The notes under the pieces: generated by a model
What the model saw: the letters and a program-made list of their open reading frames with translations, nothing else
Database searches by the model: none
What the model was told of the DNA's origin: nothing
Part shown: piece by piece, positions 1-8,803 of the stretch
Position numbering within the stretch: the stretch's first letter is position 1
Layout: each line of letters starts with the position of its first letter
Source of the DNA: CAZKAP01 sp964552195
GTDB lineage: Bacteria > Bacteroidota > Bacteroidia > Flavobacteriales > Flavobacteriaceae
DNA: 64,000 nt
Assembly (NCBI GenBank): GCA_964552195.1
Contig: CAZKFM010000002.1
Span: forward strand, 372,001 to 436,000
Direction: 5' to 3'
Translations under genes and position numbers: made by a program

Positions 1-307
1 ACTCTTTCTGAAAAAGGATGTGGCTGACCTTAAGCTCCCGGGTTAACTCGGGAAGAACGTCTTCGGGTTTCCCGTGAAAGACCAGTAGAGGTATCCCGAG
101 CTCGCCCAGAGCCTCTCTCAATGCGTGGACGCTCTCTCGTATGAAGTTTCCCCGGTAAGGCCCGGTTTTTGGAAAACCCCAGGGGGTTTCTTCGTATTGT
201 CTGGGGTCGAAGAAGTAGACTCCGGCCAGGGGCAAATGACGATCGGCCTTGGATAGCCACTCGTGATCGTCCGTACGCAAATCATTCCGAAACCATATCA
301 ATTGCAT
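1..307 (-). CDS. DASH-type cryptochrome/photolyase, partial (N-terminal 102 residues)
   Basis: Flavoprotein of the cryptochrome/photolyase family; DASH members bind FAD and an antenna chromophore and repair or sense UV-damaged DNA. Only the first 102 codons are present because the gene runs off the left edge. The start MQLIWFRNDLRTDDHEWL is the family's N-terminal Rossmann strand, and the following stretch (FFDPRQ, WGFPKTGPYRGNFIRESV) matches the DASH subgroup. The FAD-binding C-terminal half is not visible, so activity cannot be judged. The ATG at 305-307 lies inside the end of the DUF2256 gene (10-base overlap), which points to translational coupling in a three-gene minus-strand operon. The DASH assignment is from memory of family sequences; the wider family is secure. 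Confidence 0.88.
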   Translation of the reverse strand, partial: MQLIWFRNDLRTDDHEWLSKADRHLPLAGVYFFDPRQYEETPWGFPKTGPYRGNFIRESVHALREALGELGIPLLVFHGKPEDVLPELTRELKVSHILFQKE

Positions 308-444
308 GTTCCTTTGTTTTGGCGGCAGCGCTGGCTGCAATAGATTACGTCGTCCCAGTTTTTCTCCCATTTCTTCCTCCAGCTGAAAGGTCGTTGGCAA
401 ACCGGGCAGACCTTGGTAGGCAAGTTGGGCTTCTTATGAGCCAT
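298..444 (-). CDS. DUF2256 small zinc-ribbon-like protein
   Basis: Small protein of about 48 residues from the ATG at 444 (MAHKKPNLPTKVC). It has the DUF2256 signature: CPVC, then PFSWRKKW, then NWDDVIYCSQRCR, so two Cys pairs likely bind one zinc. Function is unknown, but members of this family are often found beside photolyase or cryptochrome genes, as here. It overlaps the end of the flavin reductase by 11 bases and the start of the cryptochrome by 10 bases, so the three are almost certainly one transcript. An upstream in-frame ATG at 480 would add 12 residues lying inside the reductase gene; the shorter start fits the family better. Confidence 0.85.
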   Translation of the reverse strand: MAHKKPNLPTKVCPVCQRPFSWRKKWEKNWDDVIYCSQRCRQNKGTCN

Positions 445-1069
445 CGGGCAGGGGTTCAATGGGCTCTCCGGGTTGGGCATAACCCAGGCGCTCCCTGAGT
501 GTACCCTGGTAATAGGAATTCAGGCCTATGACACCGGCGTTTCCCAATTTGGGATGATCGATGAATCCATCTTCGCTGACAGAGTCCTCGGGTAATTCGA
601 CCCACTCGATCTTCACAGTCATGAAAATGCAGTTGTTTTCAGGGATCAGGTATTCCCCGCTGTAGCTGCAACCTATGCGAACGGGACTCTCCTCCACTCC
701 GGGGGCCTGGAACCCTTCTCGGAATACCGGTGTCAGAGAGGCTGCCCCGAACTCGGATATTCCCGCCGGGTATTTGGCAGAAGTGGCATGGGCATCCCGT
801 ATGCGCTCCAGGGGTACGGAATTGATGGTAAGCTGCCGATGCTTATGGATCAGGTCGTAGGTATGTCTTTCTACGGTTAACGGTCGGAAGATCAGGCCTA
901 ACAGGGGAGGGTTGCTCCCCACGTGGCTTATCGAATTGAAAATGGCCAGGTTAGCGGATTCCGACGAATCCCCTGTACCTATCATATACGCCATGCGATA
1001 CCCTGAGAGTGAATTCAAGAAAGTGGCTCTCTTTCGCCTATCCCAATGTTGAAAGGAGATATTCTGCAA
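434..1069 (-). CDS. Flavin reductase family protein (FMN-binding split barrel)
   Basis: A 211-residue protein of the flavin reductase-like family, which binds FMN and usually reduces flavin with NAD(P)H. The family core is visible: NSLSGYRMAYMIGT, then SNLAIFNSISHVGSNPPLLGLIFRP (the FMN-binding loop, around residues 35-65), and NSVPLERIRDAHATSAKYP. The start is a TTG at 1069: an in-frame TAA lies two codons upstream and there is no ATG before the conserved core. It is the first gene of an operon with DUF2256 and the cryptochrome, which suggests a role linked to flavin supply or light response; that link is inference. Confidence 0.85.
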   Translation of the reverse strand: MQNISFQHWDRRKRATFLNSLSGYRMAYMIGTGDSSESANLAIFNSISHVGSNPPLLGLIFRPLTVERHTYDLIHKHRQLTINSVPLERIRDAHATSAKYPAGISEFGAASLTPVFREGFQAPGVEESPVRIGCSYSGEYLIPENNCIFMTVKIEWVELPEDSVSEDGFIDHPKLGNAGVIGLNSYYQGTLRERLGYAQPGEPIEPLPDGS

Positions 1070-1080
1070 ATCTTAGTATA

Positions 1081-1112
1081 TTGTTTAACTATACTGTAAA
1101 AGTAGTAAACAA
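1081..1112. promoter_or_regulatory. Inverted repeat in the divergent photolyase-operon/kmo intergenic region
   Basis: TTGTTTA at 1081-1087 is mirrored by TAAACAA at 1106-1112, and the symmetry extends with one extra base (TTGTTTAACTA versus TAGTAAACAA). It lies in the 103-base gap between the divergent flavin reductase operon and kmo. This is the layout of a regulator binding site. The regulator is unknown; a light-responsive MerR-type repressor is a guess based only on the cryptochrome gene. Confidence 0.4.
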
Positions 1113-1172
1113 AAAGGAGAATTTGTCCGGTTTTAGGCGGAATAACCAGGCCAGTGAGGGAAAAGCTCTAAA

Positions 1173-2582
1173 TTGTGGCCGATCAAAAAATTTCATTTGG
1201 AATACGAGGAGCAGGCAGGGCAGAAGCCCCAGAAGATCGCAATCGTAGGTTCGGGCCTGGTAGGTTCACTACTGGCCGTTTATCTGATCAGAAGAGGACA
1301 CCGGGTGGATATCTTCGACCGCAGACCCGATATACGTACCGTTGAGTTTTCAGGAAGATCCATAAATCTGGCCATGTCAACTCGGGGTTGGCAGGCACTG
1401 GAACAAGTTGGACTGGCCGATCGAGTAAGGGAGATTGCCATACCTCTGTATTCCCGCACCATGCATCCCATCGAGGGTGACCCGTACGAACAGCCCTATG
1501 GGTCTGAGGGTCAAGCTATCTGGTCCATATCCCGGGGCCTGTTGAACAGAAGGATGATTGACCTGGCCGAGGAGGCAGGAGCAAATTTCTTTTTTAACGA
1601 GAAGGTATGGGACGTTGACCTGCCTTCCGCGACTCTCTATACAGGTGAAACGGAAAAAGGCGCATGGAAGGAATATGGCTACGATCGCATTTTTGGATGC
1701 GACGGGGCGTTTTCACGGGTACGACACAAAATGCAGCGCAGGAGTCGGTTCAACTATTCACAACATTTTATCGAACTCGGCTACAAGGAATTGACCATTC
1801 CTCCGAATCCCGATGGCAGTCACAAATTAGACAAGCATACCTTTCATATATGGCCCCGGGGCAAATTCATGCTGATAGCGATGCCCAATACCGATGGAAG
1901 CTTTACCTGTACCCTGTTTCTCCCTCATGAAGGGAAGCAGTCTTTCGAGAACATAACGACCAAAAAAGAAGCGAAGAAGTTTTTTAAGGAATATTTCCCC
2001 AATGTCCGCAAGGACATCGAAAATCTGACGACCTGCTTCTTCGACAATGCGACCAGCGCCCTGGTTACCATGAAGTGTTACCCTTGGACCTACTGGGATA
2101 AGGTAGCCCTGGTTGGAGATTCGGCTCATGCCGTCGTCCCTTTCTTCGGACAGGGCATGAATGCAGGTTTCGAAGACATATATGTGCTGGACCAGCTTTG
2201 CGATCAGTATGGAGACGACTGGGAAGCCATATTTACAGAATATCAGGAGTCTAGAAAACCCAATGCCGACGCCATTGCCGAGCTCAGCTACCGAAATTTC
2301 GAGGAGATGAGCACCCGAACGGCAGATCCTGAATTCCTTTTACAGAAGAGAATCGAGCGAAGATTCTCTGAGAAATACCCGGAATTATGGGTGCCGGCCT
2401 ACAGTCGGGTTACCTTCAGCAACGAGCCGTACAGCGAGGCACTTAAGGAAGGTGACCGCCAAAATGCACTGATGAGAAAGGTGCTATCTCTGCCGGATAT
2501 TGAGAATCGCTGGGACTCTGCAGAGGTAGAGGATTTTATGCTCGGCCTCATTCAGTCACCTAAGGCCGTAAAAGCAAGCTAA
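1173..2582 (+). CDS. kmo: Kynurenine 3-monooxygenase
   Basis: FAD-dependent hydroxylase that converts L-kynurenine to 3-hydroxykynurenine with NADPH and O2 in the tryptophan degradation (kynurenine) pathway. The 469-residue protein has the Rossmann FAD motif GSGLVGS near residue 26, the KMO-type RSINLAMSTRG segment, and the second FAD motif GDSAHAVVPFFGQGMNAGFED near residue 315. There is no ATG before the core: translation must begin at a TTG, either at 1173 (preceded by AGGGAAAAG) or at 1197. No other kynurenine pathway gene is adjacent. It is divergent from the cryptochrome operon and convergent with the DUF164 gene. Confidence 0.93.
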   Translation: MWPIKKFHLEYEEQAGQKPQKIAIVGSGLVGSLLAVYLIRRGHRVDIFDRRPDIRTVEFSGRSINLAMSTRGWQALEQVGLADRVREIAIPLYSRTMHPIEGDPYEQPYGSEGQAIWSISRGLLNRRMIDLAEEAGANFFFNEKVWDVDLPSATLYTGETEKGAWKEYGYDRIFGCDGAFSRVRHKMQRRSRFNYSQHFIELGYKELTIPPNPDGSHKLDKHTFHIWPRGKFMLIAMPNTDGSFTCTLFLPHEGKQSFENITTKKEAKKFFKEYFPNVRKDIENLTTCFFDNATSALVTMKCYPWTYWDKVALVGDSAHAVVPFFGQGMNAGFEDIYVLDQLCDQYGDDWEAIFTEYQESRKPNADAIAELSYRNFEEMSTRTADPEFLLQKRIERRFSEKYPELWVPAYSRVTFSNEPYSEALKEGDRQNALMRKVLSLPDIENRWDSAEVEDFMLGLIQSPKAVKAS

Positions 2583-2602
2583 TTACAGTAAGGAGATCGG
2601 GA

Positions 2603-3382
2603 TTAGAGTTTCTGGAACATGGCCAGCATTTTCTCCTGCTCCTCTTCGGCAAGAACCGGGTCTACCAGGATGCGTCCACTGTGCTCATCGGTTATGATTT
2701 TCTTGCGGGAGGCGATTTCTACCTGAATCTGAGGGGGTATGGTAAAGAATGATCCACCTGAGGCCCCGCGCTCTACGGGTACTACAGCCAGACCGTTCTT
2801 GACATTGCTGCGAATTCGCTTATAGGCCTTAACCAGGCGCTCTTCGATCTGTTTCTCAAATTCTCCCGACTTCTTGATCAGGGCTTCTTCCTCCTTAGCG
2901 GTTTCGGCTAATATGTCTTCCAGTTCGGCCTTTTTATGCTTCAGGTGAGCCTCTCGCTCAGAAAGCTTTTCCTTGGTTTCGTTGATCACTTCCTTCTTCT
3001 GGTCGATCTGGACCTTAAATTCCTTGATGTTCTTCTGAGCCAGTTCGATTTCCAGTTCCTGAAATTCGATCTCTTTACTCAAGGAATTGTATTCGCGGTT
3101 ATTACGGACATTCTTTTGCTGTTCCGCATATTTCTTGATCAGGGTCTTACACTCCTCAATCATGTTTTTCTTGGCGGTGATCTCGTAGTTGACGTTTTCC
3201 AGTTCGCCTTTGAGCTTTTCCACCCGTGTTTTGAGACCTAATACCTCGTCCTCCAGGTCTTCAACCTCCAGTGGAAGCTCTCCCCTTACGCTGCGGATTT
3301 CATCGACTCGTGAATCGATGAGCTGCAGATCGTACAGGGCACGCAGTTTGTCTTCAACTGTGGTCTCTTTCTGTTTGGCCAT
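2603..3382 (-). CDS. DUF164 (C4 zinc-ribbon family) coiled-coil protein lacking the zinc cysteines
   Basis: 259-residue protein of the family annotated as C4-type zinc ribbon domain proteins. Residues 10-180 are heptad-rich coiled coil. The C-terminal part (near residues 205-245) has the family frame GGSFFTIPPQ, RKKIITDEHSGRILVDP, but all four positions that carry Cys in other phyla are replaced (no CxxC pairs at all), so this domain cannot bind zinc in the usual way. I recall the same loss in other Bacteroidota. Three bases separate its start from the end of the Nif3-like gene, so the pair is one operon; the two families are neighbours in many bacteria. Molecular role not established. Confidence 0.88.
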   Translation of the reverse strand: MAKQKETTVEDKLRALYDLQLIDSRVDEIRSVRGELPLEVEDLEDEVLGLKTRVEKLKGELENVNYEITAKKNMIEECKTLIKKYAEQQKNVRNNREYNSLSKEIEFQELEIELAQKNIKEFKVQIDQKKEVINETKEKLSEREAHLKHKKAELEDILAETAKEEEALIKKSGEFEKQIEERLVKAYKRIRSNVKNGLAVVPVERGASGGSFFTIPPQIQVEIASRKKIITDEHSGRILVDPVLAEEEQEKMLAMFQKL

Positions 3383-3385
3383 ACA

Positions 3386-4480
3386 CTAAAAATAAAAGAC
3401 TGGATTTGTTCTGACTTTCGACAAAGTGACGGCAAAATTATGAATTTTTTCCTGAAGATATTCCTGTATCAGGTTTTTTGTATACTGCTCACTTTCATAG
3501 TGTCCAATATCGATGAGGAGTATTTTCTCCTCGGCCTGGAAGAATTGATGGTACTTCAGATCGGCGGTCACTAAAGCCTGGCATCCTGAGCCTATGGCTG
3601 CCGGAATGGCAAAAGCTCCACTGCCTCCCAGCACCGCCACTTGACTCACGGGTTTCCCCAGTAGGGCGCTGTGCCTTATACCTGGTGTGCCGAATACCTC
3701 TTTGAGCTTGTGCATCAGGGTTTCTTCCGAAAGGGGTTCCTGCAGTTCCCCACGAATGCCCAGGCCCAGGTCGGGACGCGAGTTCCGCAGGGGGTAAACC
3801 TCGTAGGCTACTTCCTCATAGGGGTGGCTGGTTTTCAATGCCCGTACGACATGATGTTCTTTCGAGCGGTCCAATACCGCGTTGAGTTGGATTTCCTTAC
3901 CCGTATATCTCTGTCCTACCTCACCCTGGGCAGGCTGTGATCCGGGTAAAGGCCTGAATCCTCCGGTACCCTCCACTTCGAAACTACACTCCCGGTACTG
4001 TCCCACCTCACCGGCTCCGGCCCGGAAAAGTGCCTGACGCACCTCCTCCAATGAATTTTCCGGAACATAGGTTACCAGTTTCAGAAGCTGCTTATCCTTA
4101 GGTATTAAGACCTTTTGACCGATTAATCCAAGAGCTGTCGCCATCCGGGCACTTACTCCGTGAGGTGCGTTATCCAGTGAGGTGTGCATACTGTAGATGG
4201 CGATCTCGGCTCGGATCGCCTTCATGACCACCCGTTCTACATAACTCTTACCGGTTAACTGAGTGATCCCCTTGAAAATGATTGGGTGGAAACTAATGAT
4301 CGCATTGGCCCCACAATGGATGGCCTCATCCACCACGGCCTCCGTGCAGTCGAGTGAGACCAGTATACCGGTTACATCCATATCGGGTGATCCGACCAGC
4401 AAGCCGATGTTATCGAATTCTTCTGCATGCGACAGTGGCGCCCATTCCTCAAGGATGTCCATCAACTGTTGTACCTTCAT
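3386..4480 (-). CDS. Nif3-like dinuclear metal-centre hexameric protein
   Basis: 364-residue member of the Nif3/YbgI/YqfO family, which forms toroidal hexamers with a two-metal site; its biochemical role is unsettled. The N-terminal half shows EEFDNIGLLVG, then IISFHPIIF (ligand region) and YSMHTSLDNAPHG; the C-terminal half shows GGSGAFAIPAA, TADLKYH and IDIGHYESEQ. A central insert at about residues 130-235 is the CutA-like YqfO domain found in the long form of the family. The first His of the usual HHP motif is Phe (SFHP). Its start at 4480 lies only 23 bases from the divergent lpxK start, so at least one promoter must lie inside coding sequence. Confidence 0.93.
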   Translation of the reverse strand: MKVQQLMDILEEWAPLSHAEEFDNIGLLVGSPDMDVTGILVSLDCTEAVVDEAIHCGANAIISFHPIIFKGITQLTGKSYVERVVMKAIRAEIAIYSMHTSLDNAPHGVSARMATALGLIGQKVLIPKDKQLLKLVTYVPENSLEEVRQALFRAGAGEVGQYRECSFEVEGTGGFRPLPGSQPAQGEVGQRYTGKEIQLNAVLDRSKEHHVVRALKTSHPYEEVAYEVYPLRNSRPDLGLGIRGELQEPLSEETLMHKLKEVFGTPGIRHSALLGKPVSQVAVLGGSGAFAIPAAIGSGCQALVTADLKYHQFFQAEEKILLIDIGHYESEQYTKNLIQEYLQEKIHNFAVTLSKVRTNPVFYF

Positions 4481-4503
4481 ATGCGCATAATTGGGATTGA
4501 CAA

Positions 4504-5529
4504 ATGTATAACAAAACCAAGGGGCTGGGGCGATGGCTCCTGCCGCTTTCCTGGCTATACGGAGGAATACTGGGCCTGAGGCACTGGATGTACGACCGGG
4601 GGTTGCTTTCCTCGTTTTCCTTGGCCGTCCCTGCCTTGTGCGTCGGCAACTTAGGCCTGGGGGGTACCGGGAAGACTCCGATGGTGGAGTACTTATTGAC
4701 GCTTGTTCCTTCGGACTGTCGCGTAGCGGTCCTGAGCAGGGGGTATGGAAGAAGGAGTCGCGGGTTTCTTATGGCAGGCCCGGATTCCCTGGCCACCGAT
4801 ATAGGGGACGAACCCATGCAGATTCACACCAATTTTCCCGAAGTGCCCCTGGCGGTGGATGAAAACAGGGTCCGGGGTGCAGCCGAACTCCAATCGCGCA
4901 TGCCACTGGATTTAATTCTGCTGGACGATGCCATGCAACACCGGAGGATTAGGCCTGATGAGATTTTGCTGCTCACCTCCTACGACAGCTTGTATACCGA
5001 GGATAAGCTGATACCGGCGGGCAGATTGCGGGACCTGAGATCCAGGGCCGCAGCAGCCCAAACGGTAGTCATTACCAAGTGCCCCCCGGATCTCACAAGC
5101 GCGGAAGGGGAGGAGTTGAGAAAACGACTCTGCCTTGAGAAGCATCAGCAACTGGTATTTTGCACGCTGGAATACGGCGAAGGACCCATAGGTGCTCAGG
5201 GTAAGGCCAATTGGGGAGTCCTCAGTAAGGGAAGCGGTGCTTTGGTTACGGGTATTGCGAATCCTGCACCATTACAAGAATACCTGAGAACACTGGAACT
5301 CGACTACAGACATTTTCAGTATCCGGACCACCATAGCTTTAAGGAGGGTGAAATCCGGGAATTCACGCGTACGGACTGGCAACTGACCACCCAAAAGGAC
5401 TATATGAGACTGGTGAACAAAGGATTGAAATCCCTGTATTACTTGCCGGTTCGACACCGGGCACTCTGGGATGGCGAATCCGTACTCAGAAATGTGATCA
5501 ATCGGTTGTTATCCCCTCAGGCCTCCTGA
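4504..5529 (+). CDS. lpxK: Tetraacyldisaccharide 4'-kinase
   Basis: Phosphorylates the 4' position of the lipid A disaccharide precursor at the inner face of the cytoplasmic membrane, the sixth step of lipid A synthesis. The 341-residue protein has the N-terminal membrane-associated segment (LLPLSWLYGGILGLRHWMYD), the LpxK P-loop GNLGLGGTGKTP near residue 49, LSRGYGRRSRGF, the acidic pair GDEP, and LLDDAMQHRRI. Start at the ATG at 4504. The 3' end overlaps the end of the convergent histidine kinase gene by 13 bases. Presence of lpxK agrees with a Gram-negative envelope. Confidence 0.95.
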   Translation: MYNKTKGLGRWLLPLSWLYGGILGLRHWMYDRGLLSSFSLAVPALCVGNLGLGGTGKTPMVEYLLTLVPSDCRVAVLSRGYGRRSRGFLMAGPDSLATDIGDEPMQIHTNFPEVPLAVDENRVRGAAELQSRMPLDLILLDDAMQHRRIRPDEILLLTSYDSLYTEDKLIPAGRLRDLRSRAAAAQTVVITKCPPDLTSAEGEELRKRLCLEKHQQLVFCTLEYGEGPIGAQGKANWGVLSKGSGALVTGIANPAPLQEYLRTLELDYRHFQYPDHHSFKEGEIREFTRTDWQLTTQKDYMRLVNKGLKSLYYLPVRHRALWDGESVLRNVINRLLSPQAS

Positions 5530-7721
5530 CGACTCGAAATCTGTTTGCTGATTTCACCGTAGAATACATCCGGCTTGAAGGGTTTGGTGACCACCGCATT
5601 ACAACCTGATTTGTAGAAGCTCTCCACACTGTCGTCCATGGAAATAGCGGTCAGTGCTATGATCGGAATTTTGTCGTCGAATTTACGGATCTGTATGGTT
5701 GCCTCTTCGCCGCTGATTCCGGGCATGTGTATGTCCATTAGAATCAGGTCGTAGGTATGGGAACGTGCGGCTTCGATGGCTTCATTTCCATTATTGGCGA
5801 TATCACAGGTAATTTCCTTCTTGGCCAGCATCTTCTTGGTAATCACCTGGTTGATTTTATTGTCTTCCACCACCAGAACGTGTAGTCCCTTGAAGGAGAA
5901 TTCTTCTTCTGCTACCGCCTCTTGTTGTTTTGCTTCTTCCAGACTTGGGTCCAAACCGAGTTCGATCTCAAAAAAGAAATTACTTCCCACCCCGAGCTCG
6001 CTCTCCAGTTCTATTTCCGAATTGAAAAGCCCCAACAGGCTGCGAACAATGGTGAGGCCAAGTCCGGTTCCTCCATATTCGCGGTTGATCTGTACGGATC
6101 CCTGTTCGAAACTCTCGAAAATCTTCCGCTGCTGCGCTTCAGATATACCAATGCCGGTATCCTTCACCTCTACGCTCAGTCGAATCGTGTCGTCTTTCTT
6201 CTCCAGGCATTTGCAATGAATGTCAACCTTTCCATCCTTGGTGAATTTAATCGCATTCCCGATCAGGTTCATGAAAATTTGCGACAGCTTCAGAGGATCT
6301 CCGAGAAGATTAGCCGGTATTTTGGGATCGCAGTGCAGACGCACTTCGGTATTGTTTTCCTTTGCATTGGTTTTCAGTGAGTCGATCACATCGGAAACCA
6401 CCTTACGGATTTTAAATTCCACCTTGAGTGGCTCGAGCTTATCCGCATCGATCTTGTTGAGCTGCAGGATATCATTGATGAAGTTTAAGAGATAGTCTCC
6501 GGAGAACTTCAGCGATCTCAGGTGTTCCTTTTGATGCTCTGCCGGGCTTTCCTCAAGGAGCAAATGGGTGAGTCCGGTAACCGCGTATAACGGGGTTCGG
6601 AGTTCATGAGTTACCGTGGAAAGGAAATTTGCTTTGGCCTTCATGGCACTGATTGCCGAATCGCGAGCGCTTTCCAATTCTTTGTTCTTGGTCTTCAGCA
6701 AGTCGTTGGTTCGCAGCTTGATTTGATTATTTCTATACAGCGAAACGGCGAGCAGGGATATAATGGTCAGAAAAGCCGAAGTCAGTATGGCGGTAAGTTC
6801 CGATCGGCTGGCCGACTGATTCAGCTGTTCGTTTTTTTCCTGTAACCTGCGTATTACATCGTTCTGGTGTTCGATGGTCGTAGTGGAGGCCACATCGTCC
6901 AACTGCGCAGACTGGGGTTGGTTCTTTTCCAGGTAGCGGGAGAGCTCTTGGCTGTGAATAAAGGCCTGTTCGAAGGCGCCGTTTTGGGTATGAATGTCGG
7001 TCAACAAATTCAGGGACCGTATCAATTCCCTTTTGAAACCCTTTCTTCGGGCTATATCGACAGCCGATTCTCCGTGACGTATGGCCGATTCGACCTTTGA
7101 CAGGGCTTTATTCAATCTGAAGAGGGCGATATTGGCCCGGCAAGAGAGATAGGCCGATTCGAATTCATCGGAATTAATGATTAATGCATTGAATTTGGTC
7201 TGGGCCTCATCGAATCGCTCCAATTGAAGCAGAATTTCACCTTCCAGTTGTAATAGTCGGTTACTCAGATTCCGATCATTGCTCAGGCCTTTAGCCTCGG
7301 TTACTTTTTCCAATGCCCCGTAGTAATTCCCGGAATCGAATATACGCTGTGCCTGCACGTAAAGCTGAACGGCATTGCCCTTGGGGTAAGTAATGGCCTT
7401 GAGCATCACTCCGGCCTGTTGCCAATAAAAATTGGATTTGAGCTCATCCTGGAGTTCCAGGTAGACCAGTGCAGTTTCGTGATAGGCATCCAACAGGCTC
7501 TTTATGGATTCTTCATCCTCTGAGCGCTCGATCCACACATCCAGGACTTCCAGGGCCTGTGTGTATGAGTTTTGGTGTTTCAGGGTAATAGCAGCTCGTC
7601 GCAGGCTGTCCTGTTGAATACCATCAGGGTCTTTTCGAATCGCAAGGGCATTGTGGGTTGCCATTAGCAACAGGACGTAAAATCCTATAAACCTGAGATA
7701 TGAAGGGTAATATTTGATCAA
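5517..7721 (-). CDS. Hybrid sensor histidine kinase with TPR sensor region and receiver domain
   Basis: 734-residue membrane kinase. An N-terminal signal-like segment (residues 1-27, ending THNALA) precedes a helical tetratricopeptide-like region (about 30-290) that should be periplasmic, one membrane helix (about 308-330), a HisKA domain with the phosphoacceptor His in STVTHELRTPL (about 370), an HATPase domain (NLIGNAIKFT, DTGIGI, GGTGLGLTI) and a C-terminal receiver (VLVVEDNKIN, phosphoacceptor Asp in LILMDIHMPG near 662, Lys in VTKPFKP). No output regulator is adjacent, so its partner is unknown. The start is a TTG at 7721 with no ATG upstream in frame. Its end overlaps lpxK on the other strand by 13 bases. 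Confidence 0.93.
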   Translation of the reverse strand: MIKYYPSYLRFIGFYVLLLMATHNALAIRKDPDGIQQDSLRRAAITLKHQNSYTQALEVLDVWIERSEDEESIKSLLDAYHETALVYLELQDELKSNFYWQQAGVMLKAITYPKGNAVQLYVQAQRIFDSGNYYGALEKVTEAKGLSNDRNLSNRLLQLEGEILLQLERFDEAQTKFNALIINSDEFESAYLSCRANIALFRLNKALSKVESAIRHGESAVDIARRKGFKRELIRSLNLLTDIHTQNGAFEQAFIHSQELSRYLEKNQPQSAQLDDVASTTTIEHQNDVIRRLQEKNEQLNQSASRSELTAILTSAFLTIISLLAVSLYRNNQIKLRTNDLLKTKNKELESARDSAISAMKAKANFLSTVTHELRTPLYAVTGLTHLLLEESPAEHQKEHLRSLKFSGDYLLNFINDILQLNKIDADKLEPLKVEFKIRKVVSDVIDSLKTNAKENNTEVRLHCDPKIPANLLGDPLKLSQIFMNLIGNAIKFTKDGKVDIHCKCLEKKDDTIRLSVEVKDTGIGISEAQQRKIFESFEQGSVQINREYGGTGLGLTIVRSLLGLFNSEIELESELGVGSNFFFEIELGLDPSLEEAKQQEAVAEEEFSFKGLHVLVVEDNKINQVITKKMLAKKEITCDIANNGNEAIEAARSHTYDLILMDIHMPGISGEEATIQIRKFDDKIPIIALTAISMDDSVESFYKSGCNAVVTKPFKPDVFYGEISKQISSRQEA

Positions 7722-7835
7722 CGAGTTAAACGTTAGTTTGTACTGGACTCTGAACCTGAAATCGTTATGTTTTTCCTACTAGGATAAACGATTTGACCCG
7801 CCTTCTATTGTCTGTACCCTATTTCCGAGCCGTTC

Positions 7836-8774
7836 CTATTCGATGTGTTTATGTGCTTTATAGGAAGAACGAACCAACGGACCGCTTTCGACATGTCGGA
7901 AGCCCAGTTCGAGCCCCAGGGTCTCATATTCCTTAAATTCCTCAGGATCCACGTAGCGCTGCACCGGGAGATGCTTCTTACTGGGTTGGAGGTACTGTCC
8001 GATGGTAACCACGTCTACTTTGGCTTTTCTAAGGTCGCTGAGCGTTTCCATAACTTCTTCCCGGGTCTCACCCAGGCCCAGCATGATACCTGACTTCGTC
8101 CTTCGTGCCCCCTTTTCCTTAAGATAGCTCAGCACCCCCAGACTCCGGTCGTATTGGGCCTGAACCCGCACAGCTCGGGTGAGTCTGCGGACGGTTTCCA
8201 CGTTGTGGGATATCACTTCCGGTGCCACTCCTACCATACGGTCGAGGTGCTTGTGTATGCCCTGAAAATCCGGTATAAGAGTCTCCAGGGTTGTTTGGGG
8301 ATTGAGTCGGCGGACGGCCTCCACGGTTTCTACCCACATGATGGAGCCCATATCCTTCAGATCGTCACGGTCTACTGAAGTCAGCACGGCGTGTTTGATT
8401 CCCATGATTTTGATGGAGCGTGCGACCTTTTCGGGTTCGCTCCAGTCTACAGCCATAGGTCTGCCGGTCTGTACTCCGCAAAAACCACAGGAGCGGGTAC
8501 AGACGTTTCCGAGTATCATAAAGGTGGCTGTTCCCTCTCCCCAGCATTCTCCCATATTTGGGCAACTCCCCGAGGTACAGATGGTGTTCAGCTGATAGGT
8601 GTCTACCAGGCTTCGAAGTTGAGTGTATTTCTTACCGGTCGGGAGCTTGACCCGTATCCATTTGGGTTTCCTCTTCACCTCCTCTTTTGAGGATGTAAGC
8701 GTGTCACTGGTCCCTGTTTGCTGTCCGGTGAGCCCGGAAACTTTCTCCCGGGTTGTTGCGGTCATTTCCTTCAT
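7836..8774 (-). CDS. lipA: Lipoyl synthase
   Basis: Radical-SAM enzyme that inserts two sulfurs into octanoylated carrier domains to form lipoyl cofactors for pyruvate and 2-oxoglutarate dehydrogenases. Both iron-sulfur clusters are recognisable: CTSGSCPNMGEC for the auxiliary cluster and CTRSCGFC for the SAM cluster. The conserved C-terminal arginine-serine segment is present (VRSSYKA). At 312 residues it carries about 20 more N-terminal residues than usual, low in complexity (T/S/E-rich); a second ATG at 8765 is possible. It follows the ECF sigma factor by 29 bases on the same strand. Confidence 0.96.
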   Translation of the reverse strand: MKEMTATTREKVSGLTGQQTGTSDTLTSSKEEVKRKPKWIRVKLPTGKKYTQLRSLVDTYQLNTICTSGSCPNMGECWGEGTATFMILGNVCTRSCGFCGVQTGRPMAVDWSEPEKVARSIKIMGIKHAVLTSVDRDDLKDMGSIMWVETVEAVRRLNPQTTLETLIPDFQGIHKHLDRMVGVAPEVISHNVETVRRLTRAVRVQAQYDRSLGVLSYLKEKGARRTKSGIMLGLGETREEVMETLSDLRKAKVDVVTIGQYLQPSKKHLPVQRYVDPEEFKEYETLGLELGFRHVESGPLVRSSYKAHKHIE

Positions 8775-8803
8775 GCGGCAATTTTTGGCAAAGATACAAA
8801 AGC

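Noticed and set aside
30..260. 76-codon arginine-rich minus-strand ORF at the left edge
   Set aside because: Out of frame with the cryptochrome reading frame, which covers the same bases and matches its family.
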